Shown here piece after piece: positions 7,385 through 13,935 of a stretch of DNA of 13,935 nucleotides. The DNA is taken from contig CANQOD010000015.1 in NCBI GenBank assembly GCA_947625395.1, positions 1 to 13,935 on the forward strand. Direction: 5' to 3'. The position numbers and the translations under genes are program-made. Under the pieces are notes generated by a model. It was not told the DNA's origin, searched no databases, and worked only from the letters and a program-made list of their open reading frames with translations. How positions within the stretch are numbered: the stretch's first letter is position 1; the number at the start of each line of letters is the position of its first letter. Origin of the DNA: an uncultured Bacilli bacterium. GTDB lineage: Bacteria > Bacillota_I > Bacilli_A > RF39 > UBA660.

Positions 7385-7414
7385 AATATATACTTTTTTT
7401 AAATTCTTGTGAGC
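7385..7414 (-). promoter_or_regulatory. Candidate promoter of murE-fic-tex
   Basis: Minus strand CTCACA (7414-7409, 4 of 6 to TTGACA) is followed by TATATATT around 7392-7385, giving a -10 of TATATA or TATATT with a 16- or 18-nt spacer. The A-rich spacer helps. Start point near 7378. It is the best candidate in the gap, but only moderate. Confidence 0.4.
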
Positions 7415-7416
7415 AC

Positions 7417-7454
7417 TCCTCTTTTTTCCACAAACAGAAGAGGACTTGAGTCCT
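7417..7454 (-). terminator. Weak overlapping hairpins after the cysteine-rich gene
   Basis: Two mutually exclusive stems lie 16 nt after the stop: AGGACT-CA-AGTCCT (7454-7441) and TCCTCTT/AAGAGGA (7444-7438 with 7423-7417), which share 7441-7444. Neither has a good U-tract on the minus strand, so termination may be inefficient and some read-through into murE is possible. Confidence 0.3.
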
Positions 7455-7469
7455 TTATGGTTCTTTTTC

Positions 7470-8456
7470 TTAACTTAATTTCCGACCATAATATCTTTGA
7501 ATCGTACGACACCTATCACCTACTAATTCACCACTATTACAAGTATAAGTAATCGTAGCTGGAATTACGCGGCGACAATAATCTCCCCAAGGTTGTAAAT
7601 CCGAAGAGGAACAATAGCGTCCTTGTTTTTGAATTGCTCTATATCCCGGAAAGATGAAACATCCAGCAGCAGCTTCCATTGTTTCAGGGTCGATTAGCTT
7701 ATAATCACAAGTTCCCTCTTCACTATGAAGAGTCGACTGGATAATCAAATCCGTATGGTCACCACAAGGTGGTTCACCATAAGACTGTGTGTATTCTTCG
7801 ACTGTCGAAGCACAATAGTAGCGAATAGCAGATTCAACATCTTCATTGCCTACACAATTCGTTCCGTTTAAAGAATAACCTGTTGGACAAGAATAGCCCT
7901 TTTGAGCAAGAGGTGTAATAATTCTTTCACAAATTCCATTTCCAACATAAGTTCCATTCCAATCTTCATCAACATAACAATCATATTTGGTTTCTTTAGG
8001 AGTCGTTGTGGCAGGCTTTGTTTCTTGTTTTGACTCCTGCTTGGCTTCTTTCTCTTTCGTTTCTACTTTTTCAAGAGTTGGTGTTTTCTTCTCTTCCTTT
8101 TGTTCTTCTTTTTCGACTATTTGAGGAAGAAAATACTCATTATCAGTCACAGTCGCTTCATTAGAAGTATCAAAATGAAAGATGGTAGCAGCCAATGTAA
8201 AAGCAAAAGCAAGGCCTACAGTCACTCCATACAAATGCAGTTTAAAAAAGCGAACCAACAAATCACAAATCGTTCCAATTAAGTTTTCTTCTGTATTCTC
8301 TTTCACTTCTCCAAAGAGCCAAGAAAAAATAGGATGTTCTTGTTTTTTTAGTTTGGCATGACATTTTTTGTCTTTACAATACCGATTTTTGGAAGGATTT
8401 TCCAACCCACATTTCCAACAATAAATGATTTTTTCTTCTTTCTTTTTCTTGCTCAT
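7470..8456 (-). CDS. Zinc-ribbon, single-pass membrane protein with a cysteine-rich ectodomain (unknown function)
   Basis: I do not recognise the 328-residue protein as a named family. It starts with a Lys-rich tail and a zinc-ribbon-like motif C13-x2-C16-x10-C27-x4-C32, expected in the cytoplasm. A hydrophobic helix lies at about 73-95, followed by a Glu/Lys/Thr-rich linker (about 112-157) and a C-terminal domain with 12 cysteines (160, 176, 190, 201, 215, 231, 250, 266, 282, 294, 306, 316). Two segments repeat the pattern Y-S/T-C-x-S/T-G-x(2-3)-L-x-G-x-x-C (188-201 and 304-316), as in disulfide-rich ectodomains. The topology is thus N-in, C-out. The start has GGAG about 10 nt upstream, and an in-frame TGA just before it excludes a longer form. 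An extended -10 promoter at 8600-8608 gives a leader of about 135 nt. It lies between ileS and murE, but independent promoters argue against a shared function. Confidence 0.85.
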   Translation of the reverse strand: MSKKKKEEKIIYCWKCGLENPSKNRYCKDKKCHAKLKKQEHPIFSWLFGEVKENTEENLIGTICDLLVRFFKLHLYGVTVGLAFAFTLAATIFHFDTSNEATVTDNEYFLPQIVEKEEQKEEKKTPTLEKVETKEKEAKQESKQETKPATTTPKETKYDCYVDEDWNGTYVGNGICERIITPLAQKGYSCPTGYSLNGTNCVGNEDVESAIRYYCASTVEEYTQSYGEPPCGDHTDLIIQSTLHSEEGTCDYKLIDPETMEAAAGCFIFPGYRAIQKQGRYCSSSDLQPWGDYCRRVIPATITYTCNSGELVGDRCRTIQRYYGRKLS

Positions 8457-8599
8457 TTTTTCTTTTCTCCATCATCCACATCGATTTGATTGTCCCTTTT
8501 TCTCCTACATCTTTCAACGATAATCCTCTTCTACAAGCATTGCGTTGTTTTTTATAAGGGATACAAATGCGACTGTGTTTTTCTTTTCTTCTTTCTTCC

Positions 8600-8608
8600 A
8601 TTATAACA
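8600..8608 (-). promoter_or_regulatory. Extended -10 promoter of the cysteine-rich gene
   Basis: Minus strand TGT-TATAAT (8608-8600) is a perfect extended -10 element. No good -35 lies 16-18 nt upstream, as is common for extended -10 promoters. The start point would be near 8593. The element overlaps the U-tract of the ileS terminator. Confidence 0.7.
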
Positions 8609-8634
8609 AAAAGAAGACACTTTTAGTCCTCTTT
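8605..8634 (-). terminator. Rho-independent terminator folded over the ileS stop codon
   Basis: Minus strand AAAGAGGAC (8634-8626) pairs with GTCTTCTTT (8618-8610), 9 bp with one G-U pair, around a 7-nt loop that holds the ileS stop codon TAA (8625-8623). The T-run TTTTTGTT follows. The 5' arm encodes the last residues of IleRS (K-E-D). Confidence 0.75.
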
Positions 8635-11600
8635 TTCTATTTTTTTAATTTCAATACTGACTTTTAAATCATTTAAGAAATCTTCCACATTACATTCGTT
8701 TGTTTGAACGATTTCATCCGCTAAAGTTTCGCCTTTAATATAGTCTTCAAACGTTTCCATCATACGACTCAACATGGCTTCTCCATAATAAGTAATTTGA
8801 ATATGGTCGGTAATCACAAGGTCTTTTTCTTTTCGTAAGCTTTGCACTTTGCGAACAAATTCACGAGCATATCCCTCTAAAAGCAATTCTTCTGTAATCG
8901 TTGTATCTAACACTACTGTTGTATTTTGATTTCCTTGGGCAAAATAACCCTCTTTGACTTCTAAGCTTGGAAGAATCATCTCTTCAGTAACCAAAAGATT
9001 TTCTCCCTCTAGTTGTATCTGATAAGTTCCTTGTTGAATTTGCTTGAACTCTTTCATGCCACAGTGAGATAAGGCCTCTTGAAATGCTTTCATCTTACTA
9101 CCTAACGTTTTTCCAACGACACGAAAGTTTGGTTTTAGGTGATAATTTAAGTAAGCACTCATATCCTCTTCATAGTGAATCTCTTTGACATTCAGCTCTT
9201 CTAAGATTAAGGAAGAAAGTTCTTGAATCACTGCCTCATTTTCTTTTGGAAGCAGAATGCTAGCCAGTGGTTGACGCACTTTGATTTTCGCATCTTCACG
9301 AGCAAAGCGACCTAAACTACAAACATCTCGAACCAACGTCATCTTCTCTTCAATCACATGATTGATATAGTCTTCTTGATAAGTTGGAAACATCTCTAAA
9401 TGAACAGATGTCTTTTCTGTTAAGTTACAATAGATTTCTTCACAGATAAACGGCGTAATAGGAGCCATCAATTTGCTTAATGTAAGCAGTGTTTCATAGG
9501 TTGTTAAGTAAACTGCTTTTTTGTCTTCCGTTAATTCACTGGCCCAAAAACGACGACGATTGATACGAATATACCAATTTGAAAAATCATCGTTCATGAA
9601 ATCAAGAACCGCATGCGTCACTTTGGTTAAATCATAACTCTCATAAGCCTCTCGTACTTCCTTTATCAAGGTGTGCAGTCTTGATAAAAGCCACTCATCA
9701 GTCAAGTCACGCTTTTCATAAGGAATTGCATATTCTCTTGGGTCAATTCGGTCCGCATTGGCATACATTTCAAAGAAAAAATAAGCGTTTTTAAACGTAG
9801 AAATGTACTTGGAATAAACTTCTTTGAGTCCCTCTTCATCAAAGCGAAGCGGGGTCCAAACTGGTGATGCGTAAGGCAAATAGAAACGAACTGTATCCGC
9901 ACCATACGTATTCATAGTAGTAAATGGTTCAACGATATTTCCTTTGGATTTACTCATCTTCTTTCCGTACTTATCTTGAATCAAATCATTGACAAGTACG
10001 TTTTTATAAGGACTGACACCTTTCACAAAAGTAGAAATCAAAAGAAGCGTATAGAACCAACCTCTTGTTTGATCGATTCCCTCACAAATAAAATCTGCTG
10101 GAAACTGTGTTTCAAAGAAATCTTGATTTTCAAAGGGATAGTGATATTGAGCAAATGGCATAGAACCGGAATCGAACCAACAATCAATCACTTCGGTTAC
10201 ACGGGTCATTTCTTTTCCACATTTTGGACATTTTAAATGGATATCATCTACATAAGGACGATGTAAATCAACTGTCTTTACATCAACTTCACAGGTTGCT
10301 TTCTCTTTTAGTTCTTCCCGGCTCCCAATCATTTCTTCATGGCCACAAGCACATTTCCAAAGTGGAAGTGGTGTACCCCAATAACGATTTCTAGAAATGG
10401 CCCAATCATTCATATTTTCCAACCAATTTCCAAAACGTTTTTCACCCACATAGGCTGGATACCAATGGACTTTACGATTGTTTTCGATGACTTTTTCTTT
10501 CATCTTGGTAACAGCTAAATAATAACTTGGTTTTGCATAATATAAAAGCGGCGTATCACATCGCCAACAATGTGGATAATTATGCAGCATTTTCTCTTTC
10601 TTAAAGAGTTTGCCATTTTCTTTTAAATACTTGATGACTTCTAAATCAACTTCAAAGACATTTTGGCCTTTCCACAGTCCTTCTGTATATTTTCCTTCTT
10701 CAGAAACTGGATTTAAAACAGGTAAATCATATGCTTTTCCAACGTTATAGTCATCTTGGCCAAAAGCAGGAGCAATGTGAACAATTCCGGTTCCATCTTC
10801 CATAGTGACATAGTCAGCAAGGGTGACAAAAAAGGCTTTTTTTGGAACAGTCAAACTAGGAATGAGTTGTTCATATTCCATGTATTCTAGCTCTTTGCCA
10901 AGATATGTTTTTAAAACTTTATATTCTTCTCCTAATACTTTAGAGGCAAGGGCTTTTCCAACAATAAACTTGTTTCCTTTGCTTTCAGCAAGAACATATT
11001 CTTCGTTCGGATTCACACAAAGAGCGACATTGCTAATCAAAGTCCAAGGAGTTGTTGTCCAAACTAAGAAATAGACATCTTCCCCTTTCTTTTTCATAGG
11101 GACGATAACAGTATTTGCTGTGATTTCTTTGTACCCTTGAGCCACTTCATGAGAAGCAAGTCCGGTTCCACAACGAGTACAATAAGGTAAAATTTTATGC
11201 CCTAAATAGAAATATCCTTCCTCATAAAACTTCTTTAAAATCCACCACTCTGTTTCTATATAGTTGTTATCATAAGTGACATAAGGATGCTCTAAGTCAA
11301 TAAATTGACCCATTTCTTTTGTCAAGCGAGAAAAAGATTCTTCATTTTCCCAAACGCTCTCTTTACATTTCTTATTGAAAGCTTCGATGCCATAGTTTTC
11401 AATGTCTTTTTTGCTATGGAAACCAAGTGTTTTTTCGACTTGTAATTCAACAGGAAGTCCATGTGTATCCCAACCTACTTTACGATAGACTTGTTTTCCT
11501 TGCATTGTTTGATACTTGCAAAATGTATCTTTTAAAAACTTGGCCATCATATGATGAAGTCCAGGATGACCGTTGGCTGTTGCGGGGCCATCATAGAAAA

Positions 11601-11727
11601 CAAACTTGGGTTGTCCTTCTCTTGTTTCAATAGATTGTTTTAAAAGGTCAATCGTATCCCAATACTGTAGCATTTCCATTTCAATTTCATGAATTTGTCC
11701 TTTTTTTAAAGGTTTAAATTTTGTCAT
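8623..11727 (-). CDS. ileS: Isoleucyl-tRNA synthetase, type 2
   Basis: The 1034-residue class I synthetase joins isoleucine to tRNA-Ile in the cytoplasm. It is longer than type 1 bacterial IleRS (about 930) and fits the eukaryote-like type 2 group. Motifs include the ATP-site signature in FYDGPATANGHPGLHH (44-59), GWDTHGLPVE (85-94), the CP1 editing domain with WTTTPWT (223-229) and the GTGIVHIAPAFGQDDY segment, cysteine pairs of zinc-binding type (CTRC, CACG, CPKC), and KMSKS (590-594). The HIGH box is G56-L57-H58-H59, i.e. G-x-H-H instead of H-x-G-H; this swap is described for some type 2 enzymes and linked there to very high mupirocin resistance. The anticodon-binding region and an extended C-terminus follow. 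The start ATG has AGGAGG 5 nt upstream. A T-box leader controls the gene, and a terminator overlaps its stop. Confidence 0.97.
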   Translation of the reverse strand: MTKFKPLKKGQIHEIEMEMLQYWDTIDLLKQSIETREGQPKFVFYDGPATANGHPGLHHMMAKFLKDTFCKYQTMQGKQVYRKVGWDTHGLPVELQVEKTLGFHSKKDIENYGIEAFNKKCKESVWENEESFSRLTKEMGQFIDLEHPYVTYDNNYIETEWWILKKFYEEGYFYLGHKILPYCTRCGTGLASHEVAQGYKEITANTVIVPMKKKGEDVYFLVWTTTPWTLISNVALCVNPNEEYVLAESKGNKFIVGKALASKVLGEEYKVLKTYLGKELEYMEYEQLIPSLTVPKKAFFVTLADYVTMEDGTGIVHIAPAFGQDDYNVGKAYDLPVLNPVSEEGKYTEGLWKGQNVFEVDLEVIKYLKENGKLFKKEKMLHNYPHCWRCDTPLLYYAKPSYYLAVTKMKEKVIENNRKVHWYPAYVGEKRFGNWLENMNDWAISRNRYWGTPLPLWKCACGHEEMIGSREELKEKATCEVDVKTVDLHRPYVDDIHLKCPKCGKEMTRVTEVIDCWFDSGSMPFAQYHYPFENQDFFETQFPADFICEGIDQTRGWFYTLLLISTFVKGVSPYKNVLVNDLIQDKYGKKMSKSKGNIVEPFTTMNTYGADTVRFYLPYASPVWTPLRFDEEGLKEVYSKYISTFKNAYFFFEMYANADRIDPREYAIPYEKRDLTDEWLLSRLHTLIKEVREAYESYDLTKVTHAVLDFMNDDFSNWYIRINRRRFWASELTEDKKAVYLTTYETLLTLSKLMAPITPFICEEIYCNLTEKTSVHLEMFPTYQEDYINHVIEEKMTLVRDVCSLGRFAREDAKIKVRQPLASILLPKENEAVIQELSSLILEELNVKEIHYEEDMSAYLNYHLKPNFRVVGKTLGSKMKAFQEALSHCGMKEFKQIQQGTYQIQLEGENLLVTEEMILPSLEVKEGYFAQGNQNTTVVLDTTITEELLLEGYAREFVRKVQSLRKEKDLVITDHIQITYYGEAMLSRMMETFEDYIKGETLADEIVQTNECNVEDFLNDLKVSIEIKKIEKED

Positions 11728-11772
11728 TATATCCTCCTTAAAATAAGATTGCTGTCAATCCTTTTTCTAATG

Positions 11773-11832
11773 AAAAAAATCTATGTCAGAAGGACGAATC
11801 ATTTTCGTGGTACCACCTTCATTCATAGATTT
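11773..11832 (-). terminator. Candidate T-box terminator helix enclosing the antiterminator
   Basis: AAATCTATG (11832-11824) pairs perfectly with CATAGATTT (11785-11777), followed by a T-run to 11773. The antiterminator (11820-11789: GAAGG/CCTTC, TGGTACC bulge, ACGAA/TTCGT) lies wholly inside this outer stem. In most T-boxes the terminator competes with the antiterminator by using its 3' arm, so the arrangement is unusual. A second small hairpin with a U-rich tail (GATTG-ACAG-CAATC, 11760-11747) lies nearer the start codon and could be the functional one. Confidence 0.5.
11789..11820 (-). promoter_or_regulatory. T-box antiterminator element
   Basis: GAAGG pairs with CCTTC and ACGAA with TTCGT around a 5-nt loop, leaving the 7-nt bulge TGGTACC on the 5' side. 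This is the standard antiterminator geometry that captures the acceptor end of uncharged tRNA. Confidence 0.85.
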
Positions 11833-11998
11833 TCTATCTCATTCCTTTTAACGAGAGGGCCCGGCTTTATCTTATCCATAAAGCACACTTGAAAGTGATT
11901 TGAAATAACTTTATTTCTTTGTTTCCACCTACCACAAAGTCTCTTGAAAATAAGCTGTTATTTCCGTCTTTCGCACTTGTTTTACATCAGCTAGACTT

Positions 11999-12027
11999 AT
12001 TCTAACATAACAATATGAACTTCGCAA
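11999..12027 (-). promoter_or_regulatory. Promoter of the ileS T-box transcript
   Basis: Minus strand TTGCGA (12027-12022), 17-nt spacer, and TAGAAT (12004-11999) preceded by TGT, so it is also an extended -10. The start point falls near 11992, at the 5' side of Stem I. Only 22 nt separate the -35 from the stop codon of the preceding surface-protein gene. Confidence 0.75.
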
Positions 12028-12050
12028 GAGAATTTTTGTGATAAGAGAAT
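12025..12050 (-). repeat. Short direct repeat ATTCTCTT beside the ileS promoter
   Basis: The 8-mer ATTCTCTT occurs at 12050-12043 and 12032-12025 on the minus strand, 18 nt apart, the second overlapping the -35 region. It could be a protein-binding site or chance. Confidence 0.3.
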
Positions 12051-13935
12051 CATTGGGCAACTGGGGTTAAGACTTGGCGGAAAGATGCTTCAGAGGCTGC
12101 ATTGCCACCTGAATTATAGAGTGTGAAAATACCAGCACCTGTCGTAACGTTTTGTCCACCGCCACGATAGGACCATGGTGAACCCACATTTATCATGTAC
12201 AAATAATCCCCGTACCAATTCATTGTTTCATTTAAAGCGTGACCTTTACAGGGATTGCCATTACAGGCGTTTCCTGCAACGTTAGTTGTATAATTATCAT
12301 AATATTTTGCATCAGGCCAAGCACGACCTCCAATATGGGAACCATCCGTTAAAGTTCCTGTATAGCCTGAATTATTGTCACTTGTAACTCCAGTCAGTCT
12401 ATCGAAGACACCCATTGTGTATTCCAATGAACCACCATTGATATCATAGATGCCTGTGATGTTACCTGTTGAACTTGCACCGGCTCCAGCATAGCCTTTG
12501 CCTCCACCACGATTTGTCATAACATCATAAGCATTTCCACAGGCAGAAGAAATGGCTCCACTTGGTAAACCTGAGGAACAGCCTGTCACATGACTGGTAT
12601 ATGTATTCATATAGACTTCTTTATTGACACCAGTATATAAGGAGTTCCCATATTTTCCATATTTGCTTTGGGTAAGATATGAGATGAGCGCCCACTCTGT
12701 ATTTTTTATCGCATGACTATCATACGTATCATCAAAGCCAAACACATTACCAGCATTGACCATTTTCCGGGAAATTAAATTTAATACAGAGACGTGAATT
12801 CCGCGCCAACTATACACATTTGGCTTGATAATTGCCTTGTTTGGCTCATCTGTATCACTTTGAGCAGCTGCTACACTTGCAGCTCCAGCACCTGTTCCAT
12901 TACCACTACTATATCCTGTTTCAAATTTACCAATCCAAATTCCTGATAGTTCTTCTGTTCCAAATGTGAACCCAGGTGGTGTATACCAATTCATGGCATA
13001 CTTTCCAGTATATTTGGCAGAACCGTTTTCATCTTTTTCATCTTTTCGAATGAACTTGATATCAATCTCTCCGGGTAAGGCTAGACTTGGTTCATCACTT
13101 CGTCCTTCTTCTTTCTTCCCATAGTAATGTGTTCCATCTTCACTTTTAATCGTGTAACTATATCGTGGTATCCATACCCACATCTGTAAGATATCTGCCA
13201 TTTTGACTTCTACTCCAGCTTTGGCTTGTTGATATCCACTTCGACTTGCTGCAGTCACTGTTACGGCATTGGCCCATTCCTGTTTATCATAGTTATACCA
13301 TTCTTTAGTGATATCCGCTTTCTCCCAGCGCTTATCAGTGGTATCATATACAACTGGTATCATATTATTGGCAAGGATTGGGCCATTTGGCTGATTGATT
13401 TGAGTCGCATTGATAGCGACTTTTCCATAAAAGACTTTTCCTTGGGCTTCATTTCCAGCATCAATATCTAACCAAATTTTCAACTCATAATAAATTCGAT
13501 TTTGTTCTCCTTTTTTTAAATTGCCACTGTCGATGATTCTATCTTCACTTAAACTATCCGTCTTATCTAAATTAACTCTTTTTAATTCATAACGAATATC
13601 ATTATATGGAATAAATTCACATTCTTCACATGAATCTTGTCTTTCTTTATCATCGATTAATACTAAATCATAATCGACGTCTACTAAACTATCATTTTGA
13701 ATATAAAACTGGAAACTATTTCCAATTTTTCCTATTTCATCTACAACTGGAATTGTATTTTCTAGTGTTAAGTCTCCGTTCGTTTCTACTAAAACAATAT
13801 TCAAACTATTTCCTCGAAGTGTTATCTTCTGTTTTCCTATCACAGTTAGTTTCAACCAGGCATAGCTTCCTCCAATTAAAGTAATCAAAATGATTCCAAC
13901 AATCACTAAGGCTCTACTATGCTTCTTTATCCATT
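12050..13935 (-). CDS. Large surface protein with TasA/camelysin-like N-terminus and FGE/C-type-lectin-like C-terminus (5' end off the right edge)
   Basis: A GTG at 13906 could be read as start, but the frame stays open to the window edge and encodes WIKKHSRAL directly before the membrane helix, so the true start is outside. Numbering from that GTG: helix at about 1-18 ending GGSYAWLKL, like the secretion signal of camelysin/TasA-type proteins; a beta-rich region to about 170 with C93-x2-C96; a link segment with MIPVVYD (182-188) and WVWIPRYSYTI (243-253); and a C-terminal domain with NTEWALISYL (402-411), GIYDINGGSLEYTMG (485-499), WSYRGGG (578-584) and a final SFRQVLTP (608-615). The last motifs fit the formylglycine-generating-enzyme/C-type-lectin fold, often used as a binding module. 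Six Cys lie in the protein. No terminator is visible between it and the ileS promoter. Function unknown; adhesion or ligand binding is inference. Confidence 0.85.
   Translation of the reverse strand, partial: WIKKHSRALVIVGIILITLIGGSYAWLKLTVIGKQKITLRGNSLNIVLVETNGDLTLENTIPVVDEIGKIGNSFQFYIQNDSLVDVDYDLVLIDDKERQDSCEECEFIPYNDIRYELKRVNLDKTDSLSEDRIIDSGNLKKGEQNRIYYELKIWLDIDAGNEAQGKVFYGKVAINATQINQPNGPILANNMIPVVYDTTDKRWEKADITKEWYNYDKQEWANAVTVTAASRSGYQQAKAGVEVKMADILQMWVWIPRYSYTIKSEDGTHYYGKKEEGRSDEPSLALPGEIDIKFIRKDEKDENGSAKYTGKYAMNWYTPPGFTFGTEELSGIWIGKFETGYSSGNGTGAGAASVAAAQSDTDEPNKAIIKPNVYSWRGIHVSVLNLISRKMVNAGNVFGFDDTYDSHAIKNTEWALISYLTQSKYGKYGNSLYTGVNKEVYMNTYTSHVTGCSSGLPSGAISSACGNAYDVMTNRGGGKGYAGAGASSTGNITGIYDINGGSLEYTMGVFDRLTGVTSDNNSGYTGTLTDGSHIGGRAWPDAKYYDNYTTNVAGNACNGNPCKGHALNETMNWYGDYLYMINVGSPWSYRGGGQNVTTGAGIFTLYNSGGNAASEASFRQVLTPVAQ

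Larger units (their letters stand above)
11747..11993 (-). ncRNA. T-box leader of ileS (tRNA-Ile-sensing riboswitch)
   Basis: The untranslated region between the promoter and ileS carries the conserved T-box sequence GAAGGTGGTACCACG (11820-11806). The TGGT bulge is expected to pair with the NCCA end of uncharged tRNA-Ile with discriminator A. Upstream, AAGTCT and AGACTT can close a Stem I of only about 62 nt, with an inner AGCTG/CAGCT helix; an ATT in TTATTTTC near its 3' side is a candidate Ile specifier. An alternative GAAATAA/TTATTTT hairpin competes with that fold. Further hairpins follow (GAAATAA-AG-TTATTTC; GCTTTAT/ATAAAGC). Binding of uncharged tRNA-Ile should increase ileS expression. 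The specifier is not certain from reading alone. This leader fills the only stretch of more than 300 nt without a gene (11728-12049). Confidence 0.93.

Noticed and set aside
8374..8601. 75-codon minus-strand reading frame overlapping the start of the cysteine-rich gene
   Set aside because: Its ATG lies inside the -10 element, upstream of the predicted transcript start; it has no Shine-Dalgarno site, a low-complexity Lys/Arg-rich product, and overlaps the supported gene in another frame.
12050..12200. Diversity-generating retroelement variable region
   Set aside because: The C-terminal fold is compatible, but no reverse transcriptase, template repeat or adenine-specific variation can be seen in this window.
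13904..13906. GTG as true start of the large surface protein
   Set aside because: The frame continues upstream without a stop to the edge of the window and supplies the basic residues (WIKKHSR) expected before a signal helix, so the gene is treated as partial.

Overview
The window reads as a chromosomal segment of a low-GC Gram-positive bacterium (Bacillota/Firmicutes). The evidence is strong AGGAGG-type ribosome binding sites, a T-box leader in front of an aminoacyl-tRNA synthetase gene, an A/T-rich base composition, and murE, tex and ileS homologues of Firmicutes character. TGA is used as a stop codon (murE, the large surface protein), so the code is the standard one and not the Mycoplasma code. 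Several secreted proteins have no assignable name and look like families from uncultured gut Firmicutes; that placement is inference. All nine genes lie on the minus strand and no phage, transposon, CRISPR or tRNA was seen.

Layout in transcription order (right to left). (1) 13935-12050: the 3' part of a large surface protein with an N-terminal membrane segment, a camelysin/TasA-like beta region and a C-terminal formylglycine-enzyme/C-type-lectin-like domain; its start lies beyond the window. (2) 12027-11728: an extended -10 promoter and a T-box leader controlling (3) ileS (11727-8623), a long type 2 isoleucyl-tRNA synthetase whose HIGH box is in the swapped G-x-H-H form. (4) A terminator folded over the ileS stop codon, with its U-tract running into an extended -10 promoter for (5) a zinc-ribbon, single-TM, cysteine-rich protein (8456-7470). 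(6) A promoter and a 5' hairpin, then a tight cluster murE - fic - tex (7312-3077), where murE and fic overlap by ATGA and fic and tex are 10 nt apart. (7) A strong sigma-A-like promoter, a secreted lysozyme/glucosaminidase-like protein (2967-2257) and a strong terminator. (8) A membrane-anchored protein of unknown function (2160-1291) and a terminator. (9) The N-terminal 386 codons of a type II (Ca2+-like) P-type ATPase (1160-1), which runs off the left edge.

Taken together the segment mixes housekeeping functions (peptidoglycan precursor synthesis, Ile-tRNA charging, the Tex RNA-binding factor, cation export) with envelope proteins that carry many cysteines and probably fold outside the membrane. 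No complete new multi-gene system could be demonstrated. The features most worth a second look are the Fic protein locked between murE and tex, the altered IleRS signature, the cysteine-rich zinc-ribbon protein, the lectin/FGE-like surface protein, and the overlapping terminator/promoter behind ileS.
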